Assembly (NCBI RefSeq): GCF_009755265.1
Contig: NZ_WPOO01000002.1
Location: 183,890 to 247,889, forward strand
Direction: 5' to 3'
Source of the DNA: Adlercreutzia rubneri
GTDB taxonomy: Bacteria; Actinomycetota; Coriobacteriia; Coriobacteriales; Eggerthellaceae
DNA: 64,000 nucleotides
Shown here: positions 32,882 through 41,581 of the stretch, in pieces
How the letters are laid out: each line of letters starts with the position of its first letter
Position numbering within the stretch: the first letter of the stretch is position 1
Notes under the pieces: model-generated
The model's database searches: none
Seen by the model: the letters and a program-made list of their open reading frames with translations, nothing else
Told to the model about the DNA's origin: nothing
Translations under genes and position numbers: made by a program

Positions 32882-34051
32882 TTAAGCCTTGCCGGTGGCG
32901 TCCTTCAAAAGGTCGGCGAGCTCGGTGTCGGACAGGTCGTAGTTGTACATCGTGGAGTAGTACGTGCGGGTCACGTCTTCGATGGAGTCGTCGAAGGCAT
33001 CGGGGTACAGAAGGCGCGGCAGCCACTGCAGGCCCATGAGCTGGTTGACGGTGGGCGGGTTGTTCAGCCAGCAGTAGGGCACGTTGGGTACCTGGTAGTA
33101 GTTGCCGGAGTCGATGGCGGCAATGCCCTTCCACGCCGGGTCGTTGCCCACGGTGTCGTAAATGCTGCCCGTCTGGAACACGATGAGGTCGGGGTTCCAC
33201 AGCGCGATCTGCTCGAGGCTGATCTCGTTGCCGTTGCCCTTGCCGGACACGTCGTCAACCACGACCACGTTGTCGGCCACCATGTCCACCACAGCCGCCT
33301 GGAACGAAGTCTTGGCGATGGCGTTCAGGCCGTTGTCGCCCAGCAGGTAGGCCATGCGCACGCGCTCGTTTTCGGGAATGTTCTCCATAGTGGTGACCGT
33401 CATGTTGTACACGTCGGTGCAGTAGGTGGACAGCTCGCTGCCGCGCTCTTCCATGCCCAGAAGCTCGCCGAGGCGCTCATAGGCCGCGCCGTAATCGGAC
33501 AGCTTCGCCTCGATGAAGATGACCGGAATGCCCAGCTGCTCCTGAAGCGCGTCCAAGTCCTCCTTGGCGCCCTTCTTCGCCTCGCCGGTGTCGATGATGA
33601 CCTGGGGCGCGGCGGCGGCCACGGCCTCGCGGTTCAGGTCGTCCTTGGCGCCGAGCACCGCGCCGAACACCGGGTAGTCGGCGAATTTCTCACCGAAGAT
33701 CTTCAGCTGGTCGTCGTTGAGCTCCTGGGCCAGGCCCACCATCTTGTCCGGGGCCATGGTGAGCAGCACCTGCTGGGCCGTGAAGCCCGACGGGCAGATC
33801 TTGTCGATCTGGGCCGGCAGCTCCACGGTGCGCCCGAGGTCGTCGGTGAAGGTGATGGCGCCGCTTTCGGCCTCGGTAGCGGCCTGGGCGTCGGCGTTCG
33901 CCTCCTGCTCGGTGGCCGGTGCAGTGGGCTCGGCCGCTCCATTACCCTCACTGTTGGCGCATCCGGCGAGCCCCAGGGCCAAGCAAGTGGACAGGGCGAG
34001 CGCTCCAGCCAGAGCCGCGATGCGCCGTTTGTTCCTCGTCGGTTTCAGCAT
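32882..34051 (-). CDS. Iron/cobalamin-type ABC transporter substrate-binding lipoprotein
   Basis: 389 residues. The N-terminal signal ends in the lipobox LAGC followed by a Glu/Ala/Thr-rich linker. The rest is a class III (FecB/BtuF-like) binding protein: ITFTDDLGRTVELPAQIDKI, then APDKMVGLAQELND, AAAAPQVIIDTGEAKKGAKE and LEQIALWNPDLIVFQTGS. It captures a metal chelate or corrinoid outside the membrane and hands it to the permease. It is the last gene of a three-gene operon. The substrate cannot be told from the sequence; the divergent DUF364 gene points to a metal. Confidence 0.9.
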   Translation of the reverse strand: MLKPTRNKRRIAALAGALALSTCLALGLAGCANSEGNGAAEPTAPATEQEANADAQAATEAESGAITFTDDLGRTVELPAQIDKICPSGFTAQQVLLTMAPDKMVGLAQELNDDQLKIFGEKFADYPVFGAVLGAKDDLNREAVAAAAPQVIIDTGEAKKGAKEDLDALQEQLGIPVIFIEAKLSDYGAAYERLGELLGMEERGSELSTYCTDVYNMTVTTMENIPENERVRMAYLLGDNGLNAIAKTSFQAAVVDMVADNVVVVDDVSGKGNGNEISLEQIALWNPDLIVFQTGSIYDTVGNDPAWKGIAAIDSGNYYQVPNVPYCWLNNPPTVNQLMGLQWLPRLLYPDAFDDSIEDVTRTYYSTMYNYDLSDTELADLLKDATGKA

Positions 34052-34084
34052 TCGTTTTCCTTTCCTTCCAAGGGGTGCCAGGTT

Positions 34085-34870
34085 CTACTGGCGTTCTATC
34101 TCGCGTACGGGCACGCAGACGCGCACCTTGTCGCCATAAAGAGAGTTGACCTCCACCTCGAGGTCGTACAGCTCGCTGATGAGCTCGGAGGTGATAACCT
34201 CGCGGGGATCGCCGAATGCCTTAAGGCCGCCTTCGGAAAGCACCATGGTGGCATCGGAATAGAGAAAGGCGTGGTCGGGGTTGTGGGTCGATTGCACGAT
34301 GGAGAGCCCCTCGCGGGCCAGCTGCCGCACGCAGGACAGCACGCGCATGGTGTTGCCGTAATCAAGCGCGCTCGTGGGCTCGTCCATGATGATGGTCTGG
34401 GCGTTTTGCGCGAGCGCCCGAGCGATGAGCACGAGCTGCTGCTCGCCGCCGGATATCTGCGTGTAGGTGCGATGGGCCAAGTGCTCGATGCCGATGCGGG
34501 CCAGCGCCTCGTGGGCTCGCTGCAGCTGGGCCTCGCCGGGCGTGGCGAGCATCTTCAGGTCGTTGCCCGTGGCCATGAGTACCACGTCGACCACTTCGTA
34601 GTCGTACACCGGCGCGTGCGACTGGGGAATGTAGGAGATCTCGCGAGCGCGCTCCCGCACCGAAAGCGCGCGCAGATCCTTCCCGTTCACCAGAATCGTG
34701 CCGCTATAGTGCGGGGAAAGCCCCAGGATACAGCGGAACAAGGTGGACTTGCCAACGCCGTTGGGCCCGAGCACGTTCACGAGGCACCCGTCGGGAATGG
34801 AAAACGAAAGGTCGTGCAAGATCTCGCGGCTTCCGTAGGAGAAGCTCAAGCTGGTCACATCGATGCTCAT
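34085..34870 (-). CDS. ABC transporter ATP-binding protein (FecE/BtuD type)
   Basis: 261 residues from ATG 34870. Walker A is GPNGVGKST, the signature is ISGGEQQLVLIARAL and Walker B is TIIMDEPTSALD, in the FecE/FepC arrangement; the switch His lies in VQSTHNPDHAF. The start overlaps the permease stop by four bases. The frame opens further upstream in the permease gene, but that part is not conserved. Confidence 0.92.
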   Translation of the reverse strand: MSIDVTSLSFSYGSREILHDLSFSIPDGCLVNVLGPNGVGKSTLFRCILGLSPHYSGTILVNGKDLRALSVRERAREISYIPQSHAPVYDYEVVDVVLMATGNDLKMLATPGEAQLQRAHEALARIGIEHLAHRTYTQISGGEQQLVLIARALAQNAQTIIMDEPTSALDYGNTMRVLSCVRQLAREGLSIVQSTHNPDHAFLYSDATMVLSEGGLKAFGDPREVITSELISELYDLEVEVNSLYGDKVRVCVPVREIERQ

Positions 34871-35910
34871 AGCTTCTTCTTCCGCGTTATGAGGTACAAG
34901 AAGAACGGCGCGCCCACGAAAGCGGTGAGGATGCCGATGGGGATTTCGGCGGTGGTGGCAAGGCGGGCGACGTCGTCCACGATGAGCAGGAAGCTGGCGC
35001 CCATGAGCATGGATGCGGGAATGAGGCGGCGATAGTCGGCGCCGACGAGCATGCGGCACAGGTGCGGAATGACGAGGCCCACCCAGCCGATCATGCCGGT
35101 GACGCAGACGCTCGCGGCGGTGACGAGCGTGGCGGCGATGATGACGACGATGCGGGTGCGTCGGGCGTTCACGCCCATGGTGGCGGCCTCGTCGTCGCCC
35201 ATGGTGAGGATGTTGATGCGCCAGCGCAGGGCGAACAGCGTAGCGCAGCCGATAAGCATGATGGGGAGCACCATGCCGATGTCGCGCATGTTCGCGCCGG
35301 TGAGTGAGCCCATGAGCCAGTAGGTGATGTCGGCCAGCTCGTCAGTGGGGTCGGCCACGAGTTTGGCGTAGGAAACGCCGGCTTGGAACAGTGACGACAC
35401 CATGACGCCGGCGAGCACGACCACCATCATGTGGTTGCCGCGGGCCCGCGTGCTGATAAGCAGCACCAATAACACGGTGAGCAGGGAGAATCCGAATGCG
35501 AAGAGGGATGTTGCGAAAGAGCTCACGCTGAGAAGAATAGCCACGGCCGCGCCGAACGCGGCGCCCTGGCTTGCGCCCAAAATGTCGGGGGAGACGAGCG
35601 GGTTTTGGAAGGTGCCCTGGTAGGCGGCGCCGGCGCAGGCCAGGCAGCATCCCACCATGAGGGCCAGCAAAATGCGCGGCAGCCGCACGTTGAAGAAGAG
35701 CGTCGCCTGCTGTTCGGTCCAGATGGGGTCAAGCGGGACGATCTGGTTGACGAGCATGGCCACAGCTTGAGCCGGATCGATGGGGTAGCGGCCCAGCAAA
35801 AGGGAGATCGCGGTCGCGCCAATGAGGATGAGGGCAAGGGCCAGCACGACAAATCGAGCCCTCCGAGAGGCGGCCGAATGAAGCATGGGTTTTACAGTGC
35901 TCGTTTGCAT
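34867..35910 (-). CDS. FecCD-family metal-chelate ABC permease
   Basis: About 347 residues with nine or ten membrane helices. FecCD signatures are LPRILLALMVGCCLACAGAA, NPLVSPDILGASQGAAFGAA and GMIGWVGLVIPHLCRMLVG. The frame opens at ATG 35934, but a promoter (-35 TTGTAA, -10 TATAAT) lies inside codons 1-5 of that version, so ATG 35910 is preferred and would lie nearly at the 5' end of the mRNA. A further ATG at 35886 is possible. First gene of the operon permease, ATPase, binding protein. Confidence 0.88.
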   Translation of the reverse strand: MQTSTVKPMLHSAASRRARFVVLALALILIGATAISLLLGRYPIDPAQAVAMLVNQIVPLDPIWTEQQATLFFNVRLPRILLALMVGCCLACAGAAYQGTFQNPLVSPDILGASQGAAFGAAVAILLSVSSFATSLFAFGFSLLTVLLVLLISTRARGNHMMVVVLAGVMVSSLFQAGVSYAKLVADPTDELADITYWLMGSLTGANMRDIGMVLPIMLIGCATLFALRWRINILTMGDDEAATMGVNARRTRIVVIIAATLVTAASVCVTGMIGWVGLVIPHLCRMLVGADYRRLIPASMLMGASFLLIVDDVARLATTAEIPIGILTAFVGAPFFLYLITRKKKL

Positions 35911-35918
35911 GGCATCTA

Positions 35919-36002
35919 TTATATTCTCAGTCATGAATGATTTACAAGAGAGAATTATTCATGAAGTAAAATGATTTACAAGAGAGAACAATTCGGTAGG
36001 AT
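35919..36002. promoter_or_regulatory. Shared promoter-operator region with a 19-bp direct repeat
   Basis: AATGATTTACAAGAGAGAA occurs exactly twice (35936-35954 and 35970-35988; period 34). On the minus strand TTGTAA (35947-35942), a 17-base spacer and TATAAT (35924-35919) form a promoter for the ABC operon. On the plus strand TTTACA (35975-35980), 16 bases and TAGGAT (35997-36002) can serve the DUF364 gene. Thus each repeat copy carries the -35 of one direction. TCATGAAT (35931-35938) and ATTCATGA (35957-35964) form an additional inverted repeat. A metal-responsive repressor is the likely ligand. Confidence 0.7.
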
Positions 36003-36063
36003 GAGTACTGAGCAAAAGCGCCCGGAATGTCGGGTCGCTATCATCTGAGAAAGGACGAAAGCC

Positions 36064-36927
36064 ATGGGTTGCGCCGAGAAAGACTGCTGCACGAAGGGGG
36101 TTGCGACGGGGGCCATTGCGTTTCCCGGCACAAACGAGCCGAATACGCCCTGGAAGCTGTACAACCACCTGATCGCCGGCATTCCCGAGGACGTCGTGGT
36201 GCGCGACTATTGTCTGGGTACCCACTGGTCCTACGTGGAAGCCGACAGTGGCATGGGGGTGAGCTTCACCACCACCGGCGGCGCGCGTCGTGGCTACACG
36301 GGCGACCTGAGAGGGATGTCCCTGCGCGAGGTGGCGGAGCTTTCTAAGTCCTGGTGCTTCGAGGAGGCGAGCCTGGGCGTGGCGGCGCTGAACGCCTGGT
36401 ACTCCCAGCGGTCGCTGCTGGATCCGTTGGGGTGCACCTACGATGCGGCGGTGGAGGTACCCGACGGCACCATCCGGAAGATGGACGCTTTCGAAATGTA
36501 CCGTCCGCAGATCAGCACCGCCGGTGGGGATGCGCGCGTGGTCGTGGTGGGGCACTTCCCCCATGTGGAGCGCATCGAGGAGTACGCGCGTCTGACGGTG
36601 CTGGAGCGCAAGTGCTCTCAGGCGGGCGATGTACCCGACCCGGCTTGCGAGTACGTGATCCCCGGCGCCGACTATCTGTTCATGACCGGCGTGACCCTCA
36701 TCAACAAGACGGCCCCGCGCCTGCTGGATTTAGCGGCGAACGCCACGACGGTGTTCGTGGGGCCCAGTGTGGTCATGGCGCCGTTTCTTTTCCGCTGGGG
36801 CGTGGACATGCTGGCCGGCAGCGTGGTGGCCGACCCCGACAAGGCTCGCTTCGCCGTCAAGAACGGCGCCGGCCAGTTCTTCGGCGAGGCGCTGACCATG
36901 GCCGCCCTGCGCAATCCGGAGGCATAG
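36064..36927 (+). CDS. DUF364/DUF4213 putative metal-chelation protein
   Basis: 287 residues. The N-terminal DUF4213 part contains DYCLGTHWSYVEAD and GMSLREVAELSKSW, and the DUF364 part contains ARVVVVGHFPHVERI, PDPACEYVIPGADYLFMTGV and TVFVGPSVVMAPFLFRWGVD. Family members are annotated as putative heavy-metal chelators and commonly neighbour metal ABC transporters. This one also carries a cysteine-rich start (MGCAEKDCCTKG). It is cytoplasmic. AAAGGACG lies before ATG 36064. It is divergent from the ABC operon and followed without a gap by an NTPase gene. Confidence 0.85.
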   Translation: MGCAEKDCCTKGVATGAIAFPGTNEPNTPWKLYNHLIAGIPEDVVVRDYCLGTHWSYVEADSGMGVSFTTTGGARRGYTGDLRGMSLREVAELSKSWCFEEASLGVAALNAWYSQRSLLDPLGCTYDAAVEVPDGTIRKMDAFEMYRPQISTAGGDARVVVVGHFPHVERIEEYARLTVLERKCSQAGDVPDPACEYVIPGADYLFMTGVTLINKTAPRLLDLAANATTVFVGPSVVMAPFLFRWGVDMLAGSVVADPDKARFAVKNGAGQFFGEALTMAALRNPEA

Positions 36928-37611
36928 GTGCTGTTTCTTCTCACGGGCGAGGTGCAAATAGGAAAGACGCGCTGGCTGGAATCGCTGGTGGCGGAGCTGG
37001 GCGCTTTCGGGGTGCCCTGCGCCGGCGTGCTTGCTCCCGGGCAGTGGGTGCCCTCGACGGGGCCGCACGCCGATGCGAACGGCTTCGAGAAGCTGGGCAT
37101 CGACAACGTGCTTCTGCCCAGCGGCGAGCGCATCCCTTTCGCCCGTCGGGGTGACTTGGCCCGAGCCGACGGCACCTTCGACGAAGAGAGCCGGGCGGCG
37201 AAGGCGGAGTTGGCCTGGCACATCGACGACGCTGCTATCGACCGCGTGAACGCCCACTTCGACGAGATCACCGCGCACGCCAGCGCGGCTGCGCCCGTCG
37301 GTGCCAAACCGCATTCCGAGCGGAGTGCCGAAGGTGCAGAGTCGAAGGATCCCTCCCGCGCTCCCGGCCTCCTCATCGTGGACGAGCTGGGCCGCTTGGA
37401 AATCTGGCGTGGTGGCGGCCTTACCTCGGCCATGGCCCTGCTTGCCCAGGGCCCAACGCCGGTCTTCCCCCATGCGTTGGCCGTCGTGCGCGATTATCTG
37501 CTCGACGACACCGAGGCCCTCCTTGCCGAAGCGTGGCCTGACCGCTGCCGCATTTCTCCCGATGATACAGGTCGAGCCGTTATCCTGTCCGCCTGTGAGT
37601 TTGGGGCGTAA
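36928..37611 (+). CDS. P-loop NTPase of the nucleoside-triphosphatase (THEP1-like) type
   Basis: 227 residues. The Walker A motif GEVQIGKTRWLE stands at residues 7-18, and Walker B is GLLIVDELGRLEIW, as in the NTPase family of cancer-related/THEP1-like proteins. Between them is a variable Ala/Ser/Glu-rich insertion (near 113-145). GTG 36928 follows the DUF364 stop directly, so the two are co-translated. Small P-loop proteins next to DUF364 may deliver or load the metal, but no function is established. Confidence 0.78.
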   Translation: MLFLLTGEVQIGKTRWLESLVAELGAFGVPCAGVLAPGQWVPSTGPHADANGFEKLGIDNVLLPSGERIPFARRGDLARADGTFDEESRAAKAELAWHIDDAAIDRVNAHFDEITAHASAAAPVGAKPHSERSAEGAESKDPSRAPGLLIVDELGRLEIWRGGGLTSAMALLAQGPTPVFPHALAVVRDYLLDDTEALLAEAWPDRCRISPDDTGRAVILSACEFGA

Positions 37612-37650
37612 GGGACAGCGGCTCGACAAGACGGGTTTTGGTCGAGATGG

Positions 37651-39324
37651 CTACTGGGCAGCCAGATTCTGAGCAATCATTCGTGCGAAAGTTACTGTCC
37701 TGCCGCAAGCGTTGCCGGTCGACAGGTTCGGATAAGTCATGGAATAGTATCCTCCAGAATCGTTGCCTGTGACATACAGGCCTTCAATGGCGCTTCCATC
37801 TTCGCGCAGTGCTTGACCTTGGGTGTTTATCACGATACCGTCCATGGTGCATAGCAAAGCGCCTGTGGTACGTACGCCGAAGAAGGGAGGTTTGCGTACA
37901 GGGGAAAGCCGGAATGGTTCCTTGCCGAAGTCGTCATCGCGCTGGTTGTCGTAATTCTGGTTGTTTCGTTCCACCGTTTTCGCGAGGGCTTCTGCAGGAA
38001 GACCAAGCTTTTCGGCGAGCTCCTCGATGGTGTCGGCTTGCTGAATGTGTCCGGCTTTAAGTGCCTCCTCGTTCATGGCCGTCACCACTTCGATGGGCAG
38101 GTTCGGAGCCGCTCCATTATCAAAGGGGAACATGCGCGAGCAGCCATGCATGTCGAACTGTTGAGCGTAGGTCTGCCAGTCTGCATCCCAGAGGCACACG
38201 TGGATATTTCCTGGTTGCGATGCATCGGCGTGCAGGATGAAGTCATAGGTGCCGGACTCGTTGCAGAAGCGCTCGCCATTGAGATTGACTTTCAACCAGG
38301 GTTGGCTTCCCATCCAGAATACCATGGCAGTACCACAGTCGGCGCCTCCCAGGGAGTCGGCGGGAACGCTTGCTCGGTCGAAAAGCATGCTAGAGTGTGT
38401 TTCGTCCATTTTTGCCCCAACGCGAAGGCACGCCTTTATGCCGTCTCCCTCACAGCCCGGCTGCGCTGAGTTGTAAGCGTAAATGCTGGTCGTGTGAGGC
38501 TGGAGCTGCTTAAGAAGGTCGAGATTCGCGGCGTAACCGCCTGTGCATACAAGAACGCCCTTGCTTGCGTTGACGCGAATGTAGCCGTCAGCGCCCTGCC
38601 CTATGGCACCGGTCACGCGATCGTTTTCGACGGTGAGGCTCACCATGGGCGTTTGGTAGCGGAACGTTACATGGCCCGTCTTCTCTGCGTAGTCAGTCAG
38701 CACAGTGAACCCGTCGAGCGATCCATCGACTGGCCAGGCGGGAGAATGCCCTGTAGCCCAATGTCGGTAGTTGACTTCATGCTTTTCCTCGGCAGCCTCA
38801 TGCCAAAGCGCGATACCGTAAGAGGAGAGAACGCTTTCGTACCAGTCGATGGTCTCGCCCGATCGCTCAAGCCAGACCTTGTGTAACGCGAGATTGCATT
38901 GGCCCGCAGCGTAATGATCCATATCTCGCAAATAACCAATTGCGTCGATTTCATAGCCACTCTCCTGCTGCAAGCGAGAGTTGACGCCTGCAAGATCGTC
39001 ACGCACGACGCCACCGTTGAACTTCTCCATGACGAAGGTTTCCATGCCGGCATCTCCAGCAGCGCAGGCCGCAAAAAGACCGCCCGTGCCAGCGCCGATC
39101 ACCAAAAACTCCGTGTCAATGGTTTCGACAATCTCATCATCGGAGATGTTCGGGGCATCTCCGATCCAGTCCGAGGAATCTTGCGATCCCGCCTCAGGCG
39201 AAGTGTTTGCTAGGGGATCCGCAGTCTGCGGGGCGCATCCTGCAAGGCCGAACAAGGCGCCGGCTCCCGCGAAGGCGCTACCTGCCAAAAACCCTCTGCG
39301 GCTTACAAGTCCATTATTGTCCAT
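37651..39324 (-). CDS. Tat-exported FAD-dependent reductase, fumarate-reductase-like
   Basis: 557 residues from ATG 39324 (AAGGAAGG upstream; the frame opens earlier at 39552). Twin-arginine signal SRRGFLAGSAFAGAGALFG with lipobox LAGC, so probably anchored at the outer membrane face. FAD-binding Rossmann motif VIGAGTGGLFAACAAGDAG near 75, later GVLVCTGGYAANLDLLKQL and the closing SGGYYSMTYPNLSTGNACGR. This family in Eggerthellaceae reduces many different organic acceptors; the substrate here is unknown. It lacks an FMN or haem domain, so it needs an electron donor, perhaps the FMN-binding flavoprotein encoded upstream. Confidence 0.88.
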   Translation of the reverse strand: MDNNGLVSRRGFLAGSAFAGAGALFGLAGCAPQTADPLANTSPEAGSQDSSDWIGDAPNISDDEIVETIDTEFLVIGAGTGGLFAACAAGDAGMETFVMEKFNGGVVRDDLAGVNSRLQQESGYEIDAIGYLRDMDHYAAGQCNLALHKVWLERSGETIDWYESVLSSYGIALWHEAAEEKHEVNYRHWATGHSPAWPVDGSLDGFTVLTDYAEKTGHVTFRYQTPMVSLTVENDRVTGAIGQGADGYIRVNASKGVLVCTGGYAANLDLLKQLQPHTTSIYAYNSAQPGCEGDGIKACLRVGAKMDETHSSMLFDRASVPADSLGGADCGTAMVFWMGSQPWLKVNLNGERFCNESGTYDFILHADASQPGNIHVCLWDADWQTYAQQFDMHGCSRMFPFDNGAAPNLPIEVVTAMNEEALKAGHIQQADTIEELAEKLGLPAEALAKTVERNNQNYDNQRDDDFGKEPFRLSPVRKPPFFGVRTTGALLCTMDGIVINTQGQALREDGSAIEGLYVTGNDSGGYYSMTYPNLSTGNACGRTVTFARMIAQNLAAQ

Positions 39325-39411
39325 TTCAGTTCCTTCCTTTTCTCCATGAAAGTGTGGGATTGCGCGGCAAAAGCCTTTGGAGCTCAAGTCCGCACTGAGC
39401 TTGTTGCTGTT

Positions 39412-39445
39412 TAAAAAACGGTCGGGCGGTTTTACCCGCCCGACC
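39412..39445 (-). terminator. Terminator between the two flavoprotein genes
   Basis: GGTCGGGCGG (39420-39429) pairs with CCGCCCGACC (39436-39445), and on the minus strand the hairpin is followed by a run of T (plus-strand A-run 39412-39418). It ends the transcript of the 39483-41414 gene, so the downstream flavoprotein is either read through or has its own promoter. Confidence 0.85.
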
Positions 39446-39482
39446 AGGGAGGGGAGGGCTTGATCTATCGTAACGCGTGTTC

Positions 39483-41414
39483 TTAGACGTTGTAGATTGA
39501 TTGCGCCACCGCATAGCCTGCGCCGAGCGATCCGACACCGCGGCCGCCGCAAGCTGCTTCGCCCACAACGTAGAGTCCCGGTACAACATTTCCGGCCGCA
39601 TCGAGCGCGCGGTGAGATGAGTCGGTCGAGATGCCGTCCATCGTGATATGCATCGCCCAGGTGCGGGGTGATGCATAGAATGGAGGATTATCCAGGGGGG
39701 CATTGGGCCCGAAGCTGGATCGGCCGAATTCTGGGTCGTTGAAAGTACGAGTCATCTCGTTGTAATCGTCGACAGTTTTCAGGAATGTCGCCTCGTCGAC
39801 GCCCATGAGGCCCGCCAGTTCTTCAAGTGTGTCGGCGCGGTAGAGGATGCCCCGCTCAATGGCGTACTCGACGTCCATGCCTGTGTGGGTCTTGCCGTCC
39901 GTGATCATGGAGCTGTCGTGGTCGACCACCTGGAAACCCACACCCCCATCCTGCTCCATCAGGGCGATCGTCATGTCAGTTCGACTGCCGCCCTCGTCGC
40001 AGAAGCGTTTGCCGGCCTTGTTCACGTAGATGCTCTCATTGGTGGTTCCGACGGTTGTTTCGGTGGCGTAGAGCACGGTGTCCACGAAGGGGAAGACCAT
40101 CTGGTTAAAGGGCAATTCGGCGAAGGCGGCGCCTGCTTCTGTGGCCATGCGGATGCCGTCTCCAGTGTGTCCGTAGTTGTTGTCGCAGTGGAAGGTGTCG
40201 AGATCTTTCCAGTTCCACATCTTGTCGTGCTCTTTCAGCATATCCTGGTTGTCGGCATAGCCTCCAGAGGCGATAACGACACCGTCTTTAGCGCGCACGG
40301 TGTACGTGCTGCCGTTTGCGCTGCTGCCAATGACGCCAGTCACGCGACCGCTTTCAGTGATGAGCTCGGTTGCCGGCGTGGCGAACAGGATGCGAAGATC
40401 GAGTCCTTCCATCTCTCGTTCGAACACGTTGAAATAGCCTTCTCCATTCACGTCTTCTGAGGAACCCGAGAAATGCGCCCAAGAATAACCGGGAATTGCG
40501 ACGAGTGGCATCCAGGGAAACTGCATGGTGTCGAGCCATGCCGTGCCCCCCTCCACATCCGTTGCATAAGTGTGTTGGAAGTCGTAGGTGTTGCCCTCAA
40601 GCATGCAGAGTTGCAGCGCAAGGAATTCGGGCGAGCTAAAGAGTTTGGTGTTCCCGTTTGCGTAGTAGTCGTCCCATTGTTGCTGCACCTCATCTACCAG
40701 AGAGGCGTCAAGCCCGGCGTCTCGATTGAACTGAAGAACTTCTTGGAAGATCTTCAGGTAGCCGTCGTTCACTTCGACGCGTAATTCTTCGGGTGCGTTG
40801 GCATACTCGATGAAACCGCCACTCACGAGGGCGTTGCCGCCCATGCTCGAGGACTTCTCGAACACGACGACCTTCGCTCCCTGCTGAGCAGCTGCTAGTG
40901 CAGATGCCATTCCAGAAATGCCGGCGCCTATGACGGCGAGGTCGCATTCGATCTCCTCGTCGGTTGGCTGCTCTTTGGGAACCTCCGCACGCTTCAAAGC
41001 GCTCACGTCGCCATCGGCTTGACGCGCGCAGTCTTCTACGGCCGAGAGCAGCGCGAGGGATGAAAGCGTCGCTCCTGTCACCGCGTCGACGGCGAGTGAT
41101 TGTGATGATACGATGATCTCAGGGATCTTCTCAAACGCCGGTGCGGCGATGCGTTCGGTTTCTCCGTGATCGACGACGCGGACGCTGTCGATGGCAGTGT
41201 CGGAGAAGACGACCTCGACGGTGATATCGCTCTTCTTGCCGAGTGCCGTGGCCTGGTAGGTTCCTGCGACAAATTGAGTTGTCGTGCCGCCCGTCTCTGC
41301 GACGGGGTGTGACGAAGCGCATCCCGTCGCGCCTAAGGCCAGAGCTGCCGCTGCGACCGAGCTTGCTTGCACAAACCGTCTGCGATCGATGACGTGGTTC
41401 TTTCCGTGTCCCAT
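39483..41414 (-). CDS. Tat-exported flavoprotein with FMN-binding and FAD-dependent reductase domains
   Basis: 643 residues. Tat signal DRRRFVQASSVAAAALALG with lipobox-like TGCASS. Residues about 45-125 form an FMN-binding domain whose DAVTGATLSS motif carries the threonine that is esterified to FMN in related proteins. The FAD domain follows: LAVIGAGISGMASALAAAQQ near 160, GVVIASGGYADNQDML, HITMDGISTD and the end GGRGVGSLGAGYAVAQSI. This is the layout of FMN-dependent fumarate/urocanate-type reductases; the acceptor is unknown. GGAGGG lies before ATG 41414. It is divergent from a LysR gene, its likely regulator. Confidence 0.9.
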   Translation of the reverse strand: MGHGKNHVIDRRRFVQASSVAAAALALGATGCASSHPVAETGGTTTQFVAGTYQATALGKKSDITVEVVFSDTAIDSVRVVDHGETERIAAPAFEKIPEIIVSSQSLAVDAVTGATLSSLALLSAVEDCARQADGDVSALKRAEVPKEQPTDEEIECDLAVIGAGISGMASALAAAQQGAKVVVFEKSSSMGGNALVSGGFIEYANAPEELRVEVNDGYLKIFQEVLQFNRDAGLDASLVDEVQQQWDDYYANGNTKLFSSPEFLALQLCMLEGNTYDFQHTYATDVEGGTAWLDTMQFPWMPLVAIPGYSWAHFSGSSEDVNGEGYFNVFEREMEGLDLRILFATPATELITESGRVTGVIGSSANGSTYTVRAKDGVVIASGGYADNQDMLKEHDKMWNWKDLDTFHCDNNYGHTGDGIRMATEAGAAFAELPFNQMVFPFVDTVLYATETTVGTTNESIYVNKAGKRFCDEGGSRTDMTIALMEQDGGVGFQVVDHDSSMITDGKTHTGMDVEYAIERGILYRADTLEELAGLMGVDEATFLKTVDDYNEMTRTFNDPEFGRSSFGPNAPLDNPPFYASPRTWAMHITMDGISTDSSHRALDAAGNVVPGLYVVGEAACGGRGVGSLGAGYAVAQSIYNV

Positions 41415-41517
41415 GTTCCCTCCTATGTTCGAATCTTGTCGGCGAGACGCCCTCGCCCCTGCTGTCGTTCATTATGGGATCGGTTCGCCCGAGGGTCTTT
41501 TGCAAGTTGTTGCGTGA

Positions 41518-41529
41518 TTTGTGCACAAA
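41518..41529. promoter_or_regulatory. Perfect 12-bp palindrome in the LysR/flavoprotein divergent promoter
   Basis: TTTGTGCACAAA is a perfect palindrome placed between the divergent genes. A short dyad at this position is the usual kind of LysR-family recognition site. Confidence 0.6.
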
Positions 41530-41581
41530 CCGTACAATTCGCTACAACGACAAAGGGGATCAGGGGGTTGTGGTGCTCAAC

